Positions 26,314 through 36,883 of a stretch of DNA of 64,000 nt are shown here, piece after piece. Both the position numbers and the translations under genes were made by a program. Origin of the DNA: Rhizocola hellebori (GTDB lineage: Bacteria; Actinomycetota; Actinomycetes; Mycobacteriales; Micromonosporaceae); contig NZ_BONY01000008.1 in the NCBI RefSeq assembly GCF_016862955.1, positions 80,352-144,351 of the forward strand. The letters are read 5' to 3'. The notes below the pieces were generated by a model. It ran no database searches. It saw only the letters and a list, made by a program, of their open reading frames with translations, and had not been told where the DNA came from. Each line of letters begins with the position of its first letter. Within the stretch, counting starts at the first letter, position 1.

Positions 26314-27074
26314 CGGTGATCTCCTGCGACGAGGTGGACGATGCGCGGGGCGAGGATCATCAAGGTGGGAACGCCGACAAGCGCGACGGCCAGTGATGAA
26401 GCCAGGTAGGACAGATCGTGGGTCCAGCCGCGCCCGTTCACGACGACTGTCGTGAGGTAGTGCAGGGCGGCGGCGACGGGGTTGAGCCGATCGAGGAAAA
26501 CGCCGAAAGCGCCATGGGGCGTAGGCAGTTGCGTGGGCGCGAAGAGTGCGAGGAGCAGGAACAGGCTGACCGACACGCTGACCTTGTTGGACTTGGACCG
26601 GATGCTGATCAGCAGCCCGACCGCGCTCAGTCCCACCGCCAGCAGCGTTCCCACCACCAGGCCGGTGACCATGGCCGGGACGAGCGCCGAGACGCCACGG
26701 CCCAGCGCCCACAGGTATGGCACGGCGACCGCGAAGGCGCCCAGCCACAGCGACACGGCGGCGGTCAGCTTGCCCAGCACGATCGCGCGCCGCGACACCG
26801 GCGCGAGCAGCAGGCTCTCCAGGGTGGCGCGTTCACGTTCGCCGCTGATGGCATCGGCGCTGACCACCAACGTAACCAGGGCCCCCACCGCGACCGCGAC
26901 CTGCAGGGTGAGGTTGACGGCCTCCCGCTGTTCCAGGTAGTTCAGGATCTGATTGGTGGCGGCTAGATAGGTGATCGCGCTGAGCAGGATGCTGAGCGCG
27001 AACATCAGGATCGGCCCTCGTCCGCCCAGCCACAGGTCGCGCCATTCCCGGGCGGTCACCACATACCAGCTCAT
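26310..27074 (-). CDS. ABC-2-type transporter permease
   Basis: The 254-residue membrane protein has about six helices, starting with FALSILLSAITYLAATNQIL. It contains the NosY/NatB-like text DAISGERERATLESLLLAPV followed by SRRAIVLGKLTA, a hallmark of ABC-2 permeases beside the first cytoplasmic loop. Start and stop both overlap neighbours as ATGA, so it is tightly coupled to the ATPase upstream and the secreted protein downstream. The substrate is unknown. Confidence 0.85.
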   Translation of the reverse strand: MSWYVVTAREWRDLWLGGRGPILMFALSILLSAITYLAATNQILNYLEQREAVNLTLQVAVAVGALVTLVVSADAISGERERATLESLLLAPVSRRAIVLGKLTAAVSLWLGAFAVAVPYLWALGRGVSALVPAMVTGLVVGTLLAVGLSAVGLLISIRSKSNKVSVSVSLFLLLALFAPTQLPTPHGAFGVFLDRLNPVAAALHYLTTVVVNGRGWTHDLSYLASSLAVALVGVPTLMILAPRIVHLVAGDHR

Positions 27075-28027
27075 CGTGGCTCCTGACTGGTCATGGCGAG
27101 GAAGGCATCACTTAGCCGGGTGCCTTCGAGGTCGAACGACAGGACGGGGATGGCGGCGTCGAGCACCGCGCGCAGAACGGCGTTGGTATCCGGAACATGC
27201 CCGTCGCCGCCCGGCGCGAGAGTTATCCGCAGCGTGTCGGCGGTGGTCTCGAGCTGCAGGCCGGGCGCTGACGCCAGCGACTCGGCCGCTCGCGCGATCA
27301 TGTCGGAGGGAACGCGCAGCTGTGCCGTGGGCTGCGCGGCGACCGTACCGATGACCTCGGCAACCGTTCCGGCGGCCAGCACTGTCCCCTGCCGCAGGAT
27401 CAGCACGCTGGTACACACGTCCTCGACCTCGGTCAGGGCATGGGTGGACAGCACGACGGCCGCGCCCCTGCGCTGCGCGATGTCGCAGATGATGCCAAGG
27501 ACCTGGCGTTGCCCGGCCGGGTCCAGTCCCAGCGTGGGCTCGTCGAAGAACACCACGGCAGGATCGTTGACCAGGGCGCGGGCGATGCCCAGACGCTGGC
27601 GCATCCCTCGGCTGTAGGTCGCGATCGCCGATGAAGCCCGGTCGGCCAGCCCCACCTCGGCGAGCAATCTTTCAGTGGTACCGGCCGCGTCCGTCCGGTT
27701 GAGACCGAACAGACGCGCGTGATAGAGCAGGTACTCGCTGCCGCTGTGATGCTCCGGGTAGCCCGCGCTCTCGGGCAGCACGCCTATCCGGCGACGGATG
27801 TCGTTGGGCTTGCCGCAGTCGACACCGGCGACGCGAAACTGCCCGCTGCTCGGCGTGAGCATCGTGGTCAGCAGGCGGATGGCCGTGGTCTTGCCCGCGC
27901 CGTTAGGCCCCAGCAGACCCAGCACCTCACCGCGGCTCACGCTGAAGCTCACCTCGTCGACAGCGGTTCGCCCGCCGTAGCGCTTGGTCAGCCCGACAGC
28001 CTCCACGGCTGGACCTCGAAATTCCAT
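27071..28027 (-). CDS. ABC transporter ATP-binding protein (ABC-2 export type)
   Basis: The 318-residue ATPase has Walker A GPNGAGKTTAIRLL, signature YSRGMRQRLGIARAL, Walker B VVFFDEPTLGLDP and the H-loop STHALTEVED. A C-terminal extension of about 90 residues is usual for NatA/DrrA-type export ATPases. ATG 28027 opens a three-gene operon, divergent from a two-component system whose start lies 117 bp away. That system probably controls the operon. Confidence 0.9.
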   Translation of the reverse strand: MEFRGPAVEAVGLTKRYGGRTAVDEVSFSVSRGEVLGLLGPNGAGKTTAIRLLTTMLTPSSGQFRVAGVDCGKPNDIRRRIGVLPESAGYPEHHSGSEYLLYHARLFGLNRTDAAGTTERLLAEVGLADRASSAIATYSRGMRQRLGIARALVNDPAVVFFDEPTLGLDPAGQRQVLGIICDIAQRRGAAVVLSTHALTEVEDVCTSVLILRQGTVLAAGTVAEVIGTVAAQPTAQLRVPSDMIARAAESLASAPGLQLETTADTLRITLAPGGDGHVPDTNAVLRAVLDAAIPVLSFDLEGTRLSDAFLAMTSQEPR

Positions 28028-28144
28028 GCCCTGCACTGTGTACGGCGCCAGCTGAACGCAGGCTGAAGGACGTCCTCTCAGCACAATCTCAGGTGCGGCT
28101 TGGCAACGTGGCCAGGTGCCCGTGGTGAGACTTAGGCTTCGGCC

Positions 28145-29572
28145 ATGAGCCGTGCCCGCGACCTGCTGTCGCGATGGGGTGTGGGTGGGATCCGGCTGCG
28201 GTCGGCGCTGGCCGCCGCCGCGGTCGTGAGCGCCGCTGCCGCGCTGGCAGGCGTGCTGATGGTCTACAGCGCCAGGTCGAGCCTCACCGCCAACATCGAC
28301 GCTACCGCGTCTCAGCGCTCGGGTCAGGTGGCCGCGGCGATCACCTCGGGCGACGAGGCGCGCCTGGCGCAGACGTTGCGCCCGGCGGCCGGAGACCAGA
28401 CCATCGTGCAAGTGCTCGACCAGTCCGGGCAGGTGGTAGCTTGCTCGCCCGCGATAACGGGCCTTCCGCCGATCACCGATCTGCGCCCCGCGGCCGGGCA
28501 AACCCTTTGGCAGCAAGGACTTCTGCCCAGCGGCGACGATCCGTTCCGGATCGTGGCCACCTCGGTGCCGGCCGGCGCGGGCAGCCGCATTGTCGTGGTG
28601 GGCCAGTCGCTGCAGCCGGTCGAGGAGAGCCTGGAGGTCGTCACCGACTCCTTTCTGGCCGGGATTCCGTTGCTGGCCTTGGCTGTCGGGCTGGCGACCT
28701 TCGTGTTCGTGAGCCGCTCGCTGCGTGCGGTGGAGGCCATCCGCGGCCGCGTCGCCACCATCACCGCCCGGGACCTGCGGGCCCGGGTTCCGGTGCCGCG
28801 TGCCCGCGACGAGGTCGCGGCGCTGGCCGAGACGATGAACGCGATGCTCGACCGCCTGCAGGCGGCCTCCGACACCCAGCGGCGCTTTGTCGCCGACGCC
28901 AGCCACGAGCTGCGCAGCCCGCTCACCACCTTGCAGGTCGGGCTGGACGTGCTGGCCGCGGGCGACGAGCCGCCACCCGGGGTGCAGCGCCTGCGAATCG
29001 AAACCGGCCGCCTCGGCCGGCTCGTGGCGGATCTGCTGCTGCTCGCCCGCGCCGACGAGCATGGGCTGCGGCCGCGCGACGCCGACGTGGACCTCGACGA
29101 CATCGCGTATTCCCATCGGGAACGGCTTCACCGCCAGTACCCACATCTGTTGGTAGAAGCGCACATTGCTGCAGTGCGGGTGCCCGGTGACGCCCACCAG
29201 CTCGAGCGGGCCGTGGGCAACCTCTGCGACAACGCGGCGCAGCATGCCCGAACCCTGGTCACCGTGGAGGTCTGGCAGGAACAGTCGACCGCGCACCTGA
29301 TCGTGGCCGACGACGGCCCCGGAATCGACCCGGCCGACCGCGAGCGCGTGTTCGGCCGGTTCGTGCGCCTGGATACCAGCCGCAGCCGTAATGTCGGCGG
29401 CTCCGGCCTCGGCCTGGCCATCACCCGCGAGATCGCACGCGGACACCACGGCACCATCGCAGTCGAGACCTCGCCCGGCGGGGGCGCGGCATTGCACCTT
29501 CGGCTACCGACCATCGGCCACGACGGGCACCGCAGAGGAGGCGAAGATGCGCATCCTCATGGTGGAAGATGA
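28145..29572 (+). CDS. Sensor histidine kinase
   Basis: The 475-residue protein has an N-terminal helix (ALAAAAVVSAAAALAGVLMVYS), an extracytoplasmic sensor of about 110 residues and a second helix (IPLLALAVGLATFVFV). HAMP and HisKA follow, with His254 in DASHELRSPLTT. The HATPase domain has NLCDNAAQHA, DDGPGIDPAD, FGRFVRLD and GGSGLGLAITRE. All catalytic boxes look intact. The last 26 bp overlap the response regulator gene. Here the kinase gene precedes the regulator, the reverse of the system at 10914. Confidence 0.92.
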   Translation: MSRARDLLSRWGVGGIRLRSALAAAAVVSAAAALAGVLMVYSARSSLTANIDATASQRSGQVAAAITSGDEARLAQTLRPAAGDQTIVQVLDQSGQVVACSPAITGLPPITDLRPAAGQTLWQQGLLPSGDDPFRIVATSVPAGAGSRIVVVGQSLQPVEESLEVVTDSFLAGIPLLALAVGLATFVFVSRSLRAVEAIRGRVATITARDLRARVPVPRARDEVAALAETMNAMLDRLQAASDTQRRFVADASHELRSPLTTLQVGLDVLAAGDEPPPGVQRLRIETGRLGRLVADLLLLARADEHGLRPRDADVDLDDIAYSHRERLHRQYPHLLVEAHIAAVRVPGDAHQLERAVGNLCDNAAQHARTLVTVEVWQEQSTAHLIVADDGPGIDPADRERVFGRFVRLDTSRSRNVGGSGLGLAITREIARGHHGTIAVETSPGGGAALHLRLPTIGHDGHRRGGEDAHPHGGR

Positions 29573-30224
29573 GGTGAGCCTCGCCGAGACCATCCGCGAA
29601 GGCTTGGTGGGGCAGGGTTTCGCCGTCGACATCATGCACAGCGGCCCGGACGGGCTGTGGGCGGCGACCGAGCATCCCTATGACGTCATCGTGCTCGACA
29701 TCATGCTGCCCGGGCTCAGCGGCTACGAGGTGTGCCGCCGGCTGCGGGCACGCGAGGTGTGGACGCCGATCCTGATGCTGACGGCCAAGGACGGCGAGTA
29801 CGACCAGGCCGACGCGCTCGACCTGGGCGCCGACGACTATCTGACCAAACCGTTTTCGTTCGTGGTGCTGCTGGCGCGGATCCGGGCGCTGACCCGCCGC
29901 GGCACCCGCGCCCGTCCCACCGTCCTGAGCGCCGGGGACCTTTCCCTGGACCCGGCCCGGCGCAAAGTGACCCGCGCGGGGCACGAGATCGCTTTGACCG
30001 CAAGGGAATTCGCCTTGCTGGAGTTCCTCATGCGCCACCCCGGAGACGTCATGTCCAAACGCGCGATCATCGACAACGTGTGGGACATGAACTTCGACAG
30101 CGACGACAACATCGTCGAGGTTTATGTGCGTTACCTGCGCAAGAAAGTCGACCAGCCCTTCGGCCGGGCAAGCATCCAGACCATCCGCGGCGCGGGCTAC
30201 CGGATGGCGCCCGACGGCGGATAG
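29547..30224 (+). CDS. OmpR/PhoB-family response regulator
   Basis: The 225-residue protein has a receiver with MVEDEVSLAETI, phospho-acceptor Asp51 in VIVLDIMLPG, a Thr in LTAKD and the conserved Lys in DYLTKPFSF. The C-terminal winged helix reads LTAREFALLEFLMRHPGD...IQTIRGAGYRM. A gaggagg site precedes ATG 29547 inside the kinase 3' end. It pairs with the upstream kinase and probably regulates the divergent ABC operon starting at 28027. Confidence 0.92.
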   Translation: MRILMVEDEVSLAETIREGLVGQGFAVDIMHSGPDGLWAATEHPYDVIVLDIMLPGLSGYEVCRRLRAREVWTPILMLTAKDGEYDQADALDLGADDYLTKPFSFVVLLARIRALTRRGTRARPTVLSAGDLSLDPARRKVTRAGHEIALTAREFALLEFLMRHPGDVMSKRAIIDNVWDMNFDSDDNIVEVYVRYLRKKVDQPFGRASIQTIRGAGYRMAPDGG

Positions 30225-30526
30225 GCGCCCAAGACAGGGCGTGCGGTGTGATCGGCCAGGCAGCAACCCGTATTTTGGCCGCGATCAGGCGTACAGTGAA
30301 GATGTTGCCTCAGCCCCCGGCGGTGCTTTCCAATCCGTTTCTTGCGATCGCCGGCCGGGCGCGATGCGGCTGAGCCCGTTGCCCAACGCCGACTGGATCT
30401 TGAGGCGTGCCGCCGTGGCCCTGACGTTCCATGCTGCTGTCTCATGTGGACAGTGGTCGAATTTGGCTTTGCCACGGCTGGGTGATCGGTCTGGGTGGTG
30501 CCGGTTACCGGCGAGGAGAACAGCGC
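30225..30526. other. Intergenic region without recognised gene
   Basis: About 300 bp between the response regulator and the dehydrogenase. No open frame here has plausible composition and no strong hairpin or riboswitch core is seen. It probably holds the promoter for the dehydrogenase, whose ribosome-binding site (gaggag) is at its right end. Confidence 0.5.
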
Positions 30527-31498
30527 ATGAAGGCTATCGTTCACGACAGCTATGGTTCTGCGGAGGTTCTGCAGTTCCGCGACGTTGGCAAGCCCGAGGT
30601 CGCCGAGGGACAGGTCCTGGTTCGGGTGCATGCGGCCGGGGTGGATCGAGGCGTCTGGCACATCATGACGGGCCTGCCCTACCCCATCCGGCTGGCGGGT
30701 TATGGGCTACGGACGCCTAAGAATCCCGTTCTCGGCAGCGACATCGCCGGCGTGGTGGAGGCGGTGGGCGACGGGGTGACGCGTTTCGTACCCGGCGATG
30801 AGGTGTTTGGCATCGGCAAGGGCAGTTATGCCGAGTATGCGCTTGCCAGCGAGGACAAGCTGGCGCACAAGCCGGCAAACCTCAGCTTCGAACAGGCGGC
30901 AGGGGTCCCCATCTCCGGGCTGACCGCGCTGCAGGGTTTGCGTGACCACGGCCAGATCAAACCGGGTCAGCACGTTCTGGTCATCGGGGCGTCAGGCGGT
31001 GTCGGAACCTTTGCGGTGCAATTGGCCAAGGCGTTCGGCGCGGAAGTCACCGCGGTGTGCAGCACATCGAAGGTGGAGATGGTGCGCGCCCTGGGCGCAG
31101 ACCACGTCATCGACTACAAGGGTGCGGATTTCTCCGACGGCAGCCAGCGCTATGACCTCATCCTCGATATCGGCGGGAACGCTTCGTTGTCACGGCTGCG
31201 CCGCGCGCTCAAGGCCGAAGGAACGCTCGTCATCGCCGGAGGCGAGACCGGTGGGCGCTGGCTCGGGGGTTACGACCGGCAGATGCGCGCGGGAATGCTG
31301 TCGCGCTTCGTTGGCCAGAATCTGAAGACCTACATCTGCCGGGAAAACTACGAGGATTTGCTGGTCCTCAAGGAACTCATCGAAGCGGGGAAGGTCACCC
31401 CGGCCATCGACCGGATCTACTCGCTGGATCAGACTTGCTTTGCCTTCCAGTACCTGGGTGAGGGAAAGGCCCGCGGGAAGATCATTATCACGATCTGA
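30527..31498 (+). CDS. NAD(P)-dependent zinc-free medium-chain dehydrogenase/quinone oxidoreductase
   Basis: The 323-residue MDR-superfamily protein has an N-terminal GroES-like domain with GSDIAGVVEAVGDGVTRF and PGDEVFGIGKGSYAEYALA. A Rossmann domain follows with VLVIGASGGVGTFAVQLAK and LGADHVIDYKG. The AxxGGVG-type motif favours NADPH, and the structural-zinc Cys cluster of alcohol dehydrogenases is missing. It resembles quinone oxidoreductases or enoyl reductases. It stands alone, convergent with groEL. Confidence 0.85.
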   Translation: MKAIVHDSYGSAEVLQFRDVGKPEVAEGQVLVRVHAAGVDRGVWHIMTGLPYPIRLAGYGLRTPKNPVLGSDIAGVVEAVGDGVTRFVPGDEVFGIGKGSYAEYALASEDKLAHKPANLSFEQAAGVPISGLTALQGLRDHGQIKPGQHVLVIGASGGVGTFAVQLAKAFGAEVTAVCSTSKVEMVRALGADHVIDYKGADFSDGSQRYDLILDIGGNASLSRLRRALKAEGTLVIAGGETGGRWLGGYDRQMRAGMLSRFVGQNLKTYICRENYEDLLVLKELIEAGKVTPAIDRIYSLDQTCFAFQYLGEGKARGKIIITI

Positions 31499-31504
31499 CC
31501 TCCG

Positions 31505-31516
31505 CGCGGGCCCGCG
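31505..31516. terminator. GC palindrome between convergent dehydrogenase and groEL genes
   Basis: The 12-bp perfect palindrome cgcgggcccgcg sits in the 21-bp gap between two stop codons and is followed by gttt. It could act as a weak bidirectional terminator, but it has no loop and may be chance in GC-rich DNA. Confidence 0.25.
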
Positions 31517-31519
31517 GGT

Positions 31520-33283
<1,764 letters not shown>

Positions 33284-33300
33284 TTAGGACGCAGCGCACG

Positions 33301-33678
33301 CTATTGCTGAACGCTGACCTTGTCCTGGTCGGCCGCCTCGTCAGTGGCTGCCCGATGGGCGGCAAGATCTGACGTCACCGTGTCGTGCTTGCGCTGCAGG
33401 TCCCGCATCTCCTGCCGATGGTCGTTGAGCTTATGACGCCCGGCCGACCGACGGCGTGCGTTGCGGGCCAGCCCGCTGAAAACCATCATGATGCCGATCA
33501 GGACCAGGGCACCTGCCGCGACACCGCCGAGGAACATCTGGCCGACGGTCGCATTGATCTGATTGCCGAACAATTCGATGGCACCTGCCGGTGCGGTGAA
33601 GGTGCCGTCGTTCGCCAGGATGATGGCGAGCGAAAGTCCAGCCGCGCCAACGAGCAGAAGTAGCCCAAGGAAGATCAT
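33301..33678 (-). CDS. Two-helix membrane protein with coiled-coil-like tail
   Basis: The 125-residue protein has two membrane helices (LGLLLLVGAAGLSLAIILA and FLGGVAAGALVLIGIMMVFS). A charged cytoplasmic helix follows (HRQEMRDLQRKHDTVTSDLA) that may form a coiled coil. The ATG at 33678 is preceded by ggagg at suitable distance. Similar small proteins are common near stress genes in actinomycetes, but no function is known. Confidence 0.65.
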   Translation of the reverse strand: MIFLGLLLLVGAAGLSLAIILANDGTFTAPAGAIELFGNQINATVGQMFLGGVAAGALVLIGIMMVFSGLARNARRRSAGRHKLNDHRQEMRDLQRKHDTVTSDLAAHRAATDEAADQDKVSVQQ

Positions 33679-33747
33679 CAATTCGCCTCCGACCCGCCGA
33701 AGCGGGCGATAATTGTGCTTGTTCCTTCTGGGTACCCAACGCGGCCC

Positions 33748-34170
33748 TTACGTAACAAGCCTGACGTTGTCATGCCCGTCCAGCATCGTTGCCAGCTCTA
33801 GGCACGTCCATTGGTCATGCGCGGCGAGCAGCTCGGTCCAGAATGCGGAGCCGCCCGGCGGTGGGATCGAGGTTTCGATCAGCTCCAAGGCAACGCGGCG
33901 CTCCTCGGCCAGCCGGCTGGCGATCGCCGCGATCCACTCGGGCACGTCGTGCGGTGCCGTACCGCAGCGGAAGTCGAAGGAGCACATCCGCCACACCTCG
34001 CAGAACGTGGCACGAACCACATGCATTGACTGCACTGGATCGGGCAGGCCAACCTGTACGGCGGCCAGCGTGTCTGGTGCATATGCGGCGTATAGCCGCC
34101 GGAACGCCGCATGGTCGCCGGCACCCACCTGGGTAGCGAGGTTCTGCACGGTCTGGGTCGTTCTGCGCAT
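33748..34170 (-). CDS. Sigma-70 region 2-like protein lacking region 4
   Basis: The 140-residue product resembles the N-terminal half of ECF sigma factors: GDHAAFRRLYAAYAPDTLA, SMHVVRATFCEVWRMC and PEWIAAIASRLAEERR match region 2 helices. No region 4 helix-turn-helix follows in any frame before the next gene. It could be a stand-alone regulator, a sigma-mimic or a truncated gene. The frame is otherwise intact, with gggag before the start, and a second in-frame start (GTG 34176) lies just upstream. Confidence 0.6.
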   Translation of the reverse strand: MRRTTQTVQNLATQVGAGDHAAFRRLYAAYAPDTLAAVQVGLPDPVQSMHVVRATFCEVWRMCSFDFRCGTAPHDVPEWIAAIASRLAEERRVALELIETSIPPPGGSAFWTELLAAHDQWTCLELATMLDGHDNVRLVT

Positions 34171-34374
34171 GTGCACTCCCTAGAAACACTTGGATTCCAG
34201 GCGCACCGCCGGGGGCCAGAGCAGCTCGCAGGCCCTAAGGTTAGCGGCCGGCTGGACGTGAAAGTGGCACGGCGGTCATTGAATTGGCCGGTTGGGCGAC
34301 CTCGGCAGGGACGCCGTCACAGGTTGGCATGCTGCAAGCTGTCTGAAACACGTGGCCTGGGGCACGCCATCGGT

Positions 34375-34623
34375 ATGGGTATTGGTGTAGGCATATTCCT
34401 GATCGCGTTCGGCGCGATTCTGACTTTCGCTGTCGACTGGACCGTCGGTGGGCTGGACCTCAAGGCTGTCGGCTGGGTTCTCATGGCTGCCGGTGTCGGC
34501 GGGCTGATCCTGTTCTTCTACTTCTGGAATCGCCGCCGGGCCCCCGCCCTCGCGCGGCAGACTCAGGTGCGCGAAGTTTCCCGCACCTACGACGACTCGA
34601 CCCCGCCACCACCGCCGCGCTGA
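34375..34623 (+). CDS. Small DUF6458-like two-helix membrane protein
   Basis: The 82-residue protein has two helices (MGIGVGIFLIAFGAILTFAV and LKAVGWVLMAAGVGGLILFF) and a short hydrophilic tail ending in a proline run. The pattern and length match an actinobacterial small-protein family (DUF6458) that I recall. The start could lie slightly upstream, but the conserved MGIGVGIFLI motif supports ATG 34375. Function unknown. Confidence 0.7.
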   Translation: MGIGVGIFLIAFGAILTFAVDWTVGGLDLKAVGWVLMAAGVGGLILFFYFWNRRRAPALARQTQVREVSRTYDDSTPPPPPR

Positions 34624-34702
34624 CATTGTCGTCAGCGCTTGCGCCTCTGAGTTGAGGCGAACGATGCCCGGCCGGCTGTGCTCGCCGGGCATCGTGGTCT
34701 GA

Positions 34703-35500
34703 TCAGTGCGGCAGCATGGCGATGCGCAACTGGTCGATGGATCGGGCCAGCAGCCGGGAGACCTGCATCTGCGAGATGCCGAGTCTTTTGGCGATTTCGT
34801 TTTGGCTCAGGTCTGCGGAGAAGCGAAGGCGCAGAACGTCTTGCTCACGCCGCGGCAGCACGGCCATATGCACGCCGAGCAAGAGCCGGTCGGGTACCGA
34901 CTCGATGCGCTCGTCGAGGCCCCCGATGAGCAGTCCCGGCTCGGTGTTCTCGGAATCGCCGACAGGGCTGTTCAGTGACCTGGTGCTGTAGGCCAGGCCG
35001 CCTTGTACGCCCTCTCGCGCGTCCACTTCCGACAGGTGAAGATGCGCGGCCAGGTCGGTTACCGTCGGATGCCGGCCCAGCAGCTGGGTCAGTGCTGGGA
35101 TGGCGTGGCTTGTCTGCAGGTGCAGTTCCTGCGTCCGCCTGGCGACGCGCAGACTCCAGCCGTTGTCACGGAAGTGTTTTTTGACACCGCCGGCGATGCA
35201 CGGATAGGCGTATTGGGCAAAGGCAACACCGCGCGCGGGGTCGAATTTGGACGCTGCTTTGACCAGTTCGAGCAGGGCGACCTGGATCAGATCGTCGAGG
35301 TCTTCACCTCGCCCGCCGAAGCTGCGCGCGACTCGGGTAGCCATGGGAATGTGCGAGGCGATGAGGTCCTGGCGTCGCTGAGCGCTGCCCATGTCGGGCC
35401 CGCAGTGCAGCGGTGGGCTTGTTGCCACCGACGGCAGGGACATCGCCCTGATACCGGGCAGGGGGCGGCGTTGTTGCAGGGTTGAGCTGGTTGGACCCAC
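34703..35500 (-). CDS. SigB/SigF-type RNA polymerase sigma factor
   Basis: The 265-residue protein has sigma region 2 (RGEDLDDLIQVALLELVKAA and SKFDPARGVAFAQYAYPCI), region 3 (HPTVTDLAAHLHLSEVD) and region 4 with helix-turn-helix LSQNEIAKRLGISQMQVSRL. This is the SigB/SigF/WhiG-like class used for general stress and development. The GTG at 35500 is favoured because gagggag lies six nt upstream; ATG 35443 and 35392 are alternatives. No anti-sigma or anti-anti-sigma gene is adjacent, which is unusual for this class. Confidence 0.88.
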   Translation of the reverse strand: MGPTSSTLQQRRPLPGIRAMSLPSVATSPPLHCGPDMGSAQRRQDLIASHIPMATRVARSFGGRGEDLDDLIQVALLELVKAASKFDPARGVAFAQYAYPCIAGGVKKHFRDNGWSLRVARRTQELHLQTSHAIPALTQLLGRHPTVTDLAAHLHLSEVDAREGVQGGLAYSTRSLNSPVGDSENTEPGLLIGGLDERIESVPDRLLLGVHMAVLPRREQDVLRLRFSADLSQNEIAKRLGISQMQVSRLLARSIDQLRIAMLPH

Positions 35501-35610
35501 GATCTTCTCCCTCAAGGGGCACACGGGCAAAGGGTGCCGCCAGGGTCCGGAGCGGCTGCCGTGTCCTGTCCAGAGTACGCCTGATCGCGAGGTATAGGCG
35601 CTGTCGTATG

Positions 35611-36849
35611 TCAAGGGTTGGCGTCGGCTCTGATGATGACCGAGTCGGGGGGTGGCTGGGGACGCTGCTGGCCGAGATGGCGGACAGCGGTATTGAGGGC
35701 GGCGACTATGGGTACCGCGATGAGGGCACCGATGATCCCGGCCACGACTATCCCGGTGGCGATCGCCACGATGACGGCGAGCGGATGGACGGACACCGCG
35801 CGTCCCATGATAAGTGGCTGCAGGACATGGGATTCGGTTTGCTGTACAACGATGACCGCGGCCAGCACTAGCAGCGCTGTGAGTGTGCCCTCGTCCACCA
35901 GTGCCACCAGCACGGCCACCACGCCGGACAGGGTTGCCCCCACGATCGGTATGAATGAGGCCAGAAATACCAGTGCCGCGAGCGGGAAGGCGAACTCGAC
36001 CCGCAACAGCACCAGCGCCAGGCCTATGCCGACTGCGTCGATGAAGGCCACCAGGACGGTGGCTCGCACGTAGGCCACCAGCGTGAGCCATGCGGCGTGG
36101 CCTGCGTCGCTGGCCCTCCGGCGAGCCGGCCGCGGCAGGATCAGGGTGGTGAACCGCCACAGGCGCCGGCCGTCGCGTAGGAAGAAGAAGGTGACGAACA
36201 GGATGAGCAGACCGGAGGCGACCGCCTCGACCCCTGCCGTGGCTGTGGCCAGGGCGCCGCTGGTCAGGGACTGCCGGTTCTCCTCCAGCCAGGCGCGGGC
36301 GGCGGCGAGGGCATCATCGAGCTGGGTGGTCGACAGGTTCATCGGGCCGTCGCGCAGCCATCGCTGAATCTCCTCGACTCCGGTAGCCGCCTTCTCCGCC
36401 AGCGCCGGGCCGCCGTCTATGAACTGGGTGATCACCAACGTCAGCGTGCCGAGGACCACAAGGAGACCGCCGATCAGCACGATCGCCGCGGCAAGCGAAG
36501 CCGGCATTCGCATCCGCGTCCGCAGGAAGCCCACCGCCGGTGCCAGCAGCGCGGACAGCAGCAGGGCAATCGCCAGTGGGATGAGGACTTGAGATAGCCG
36601 GCTGACCATCCACAGCGCAACGTAGCCCGCAGCGGCCAGCACAAGAAAGCGCCAAGCCCACGCCGCGGAGACTCGCAAGCCGTATGGAACGTGGGCATCT
36701 GCGTCGATGGTGGGCTCCTCCTGCACGAGGTCGTCGGCAACGCCGGCGTCAACCTCATCCTGGTGGGCCTTGCGCGCAGCGCGGATCCGTTCCCGCGCCG
36801 CGTCTGCCGCACGGCGCAGCCTTCCACGTTCCGCTTCAGACTCGGCCAA
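35611..36849 (-). CDS. AI-2E family transporter (PerM/TqsA-like)
   Basis: The 412-residue membrane protein has the family's eight-helix plan. An N-terminal pair of helices is followed by a soluble helical segment (about 155-210). Conserved blocks include FVTFFFLRDGRRLW, FIPIVGATLSGVVAVLVAL and VVQQTESHVLQPLIMG. The N-terminal 60 residues are charged and cytoplasmic. The family includes quorum-signal exporters and Na/H antiporters, so substrate is open. Start is TTG 36849 with ggagg four nt upstream. Confidence 0.85.
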   Translation of the reverse strand: MAESEAERGRLRRAADAARERIRAARKAHQDEVDAGVADDLVQEEPTIDADAHVPYGLRVSAAWAWRFLVLAAAGYVALWMVSRLSQVLIPLAIALLLSALLAPAVGFLRTRMRMPASLAAAIVLIGGLLVVLGTLTLVITQFIDGGPALAEKAATGVEEIQRWLRDGPMNLSTTQLDDALAAARAWLEENRQSLTSGALATATAGVEAVASGLLILFVTFFFLRDGRRLWRFTTLILPRPARRRASDAGHAAWLTLVAYVRATVLVAFIDAVGIGLALVLLRVEFAFPLAALVFLASFIPIVGATLSGVVAVLVALVDEGTLTALLVLAAVIVVQQTESHVLQPLIMGRAVSVHPLAVIVAIATGIVVAGIIGALIAVPIVAALNTAVRHLGQQRPQPPPDSVIIRADANP

Positions 36850-36883
36850 TGGTCCTCCGCTCGTAGGTAGATTGCGTCCCGGT

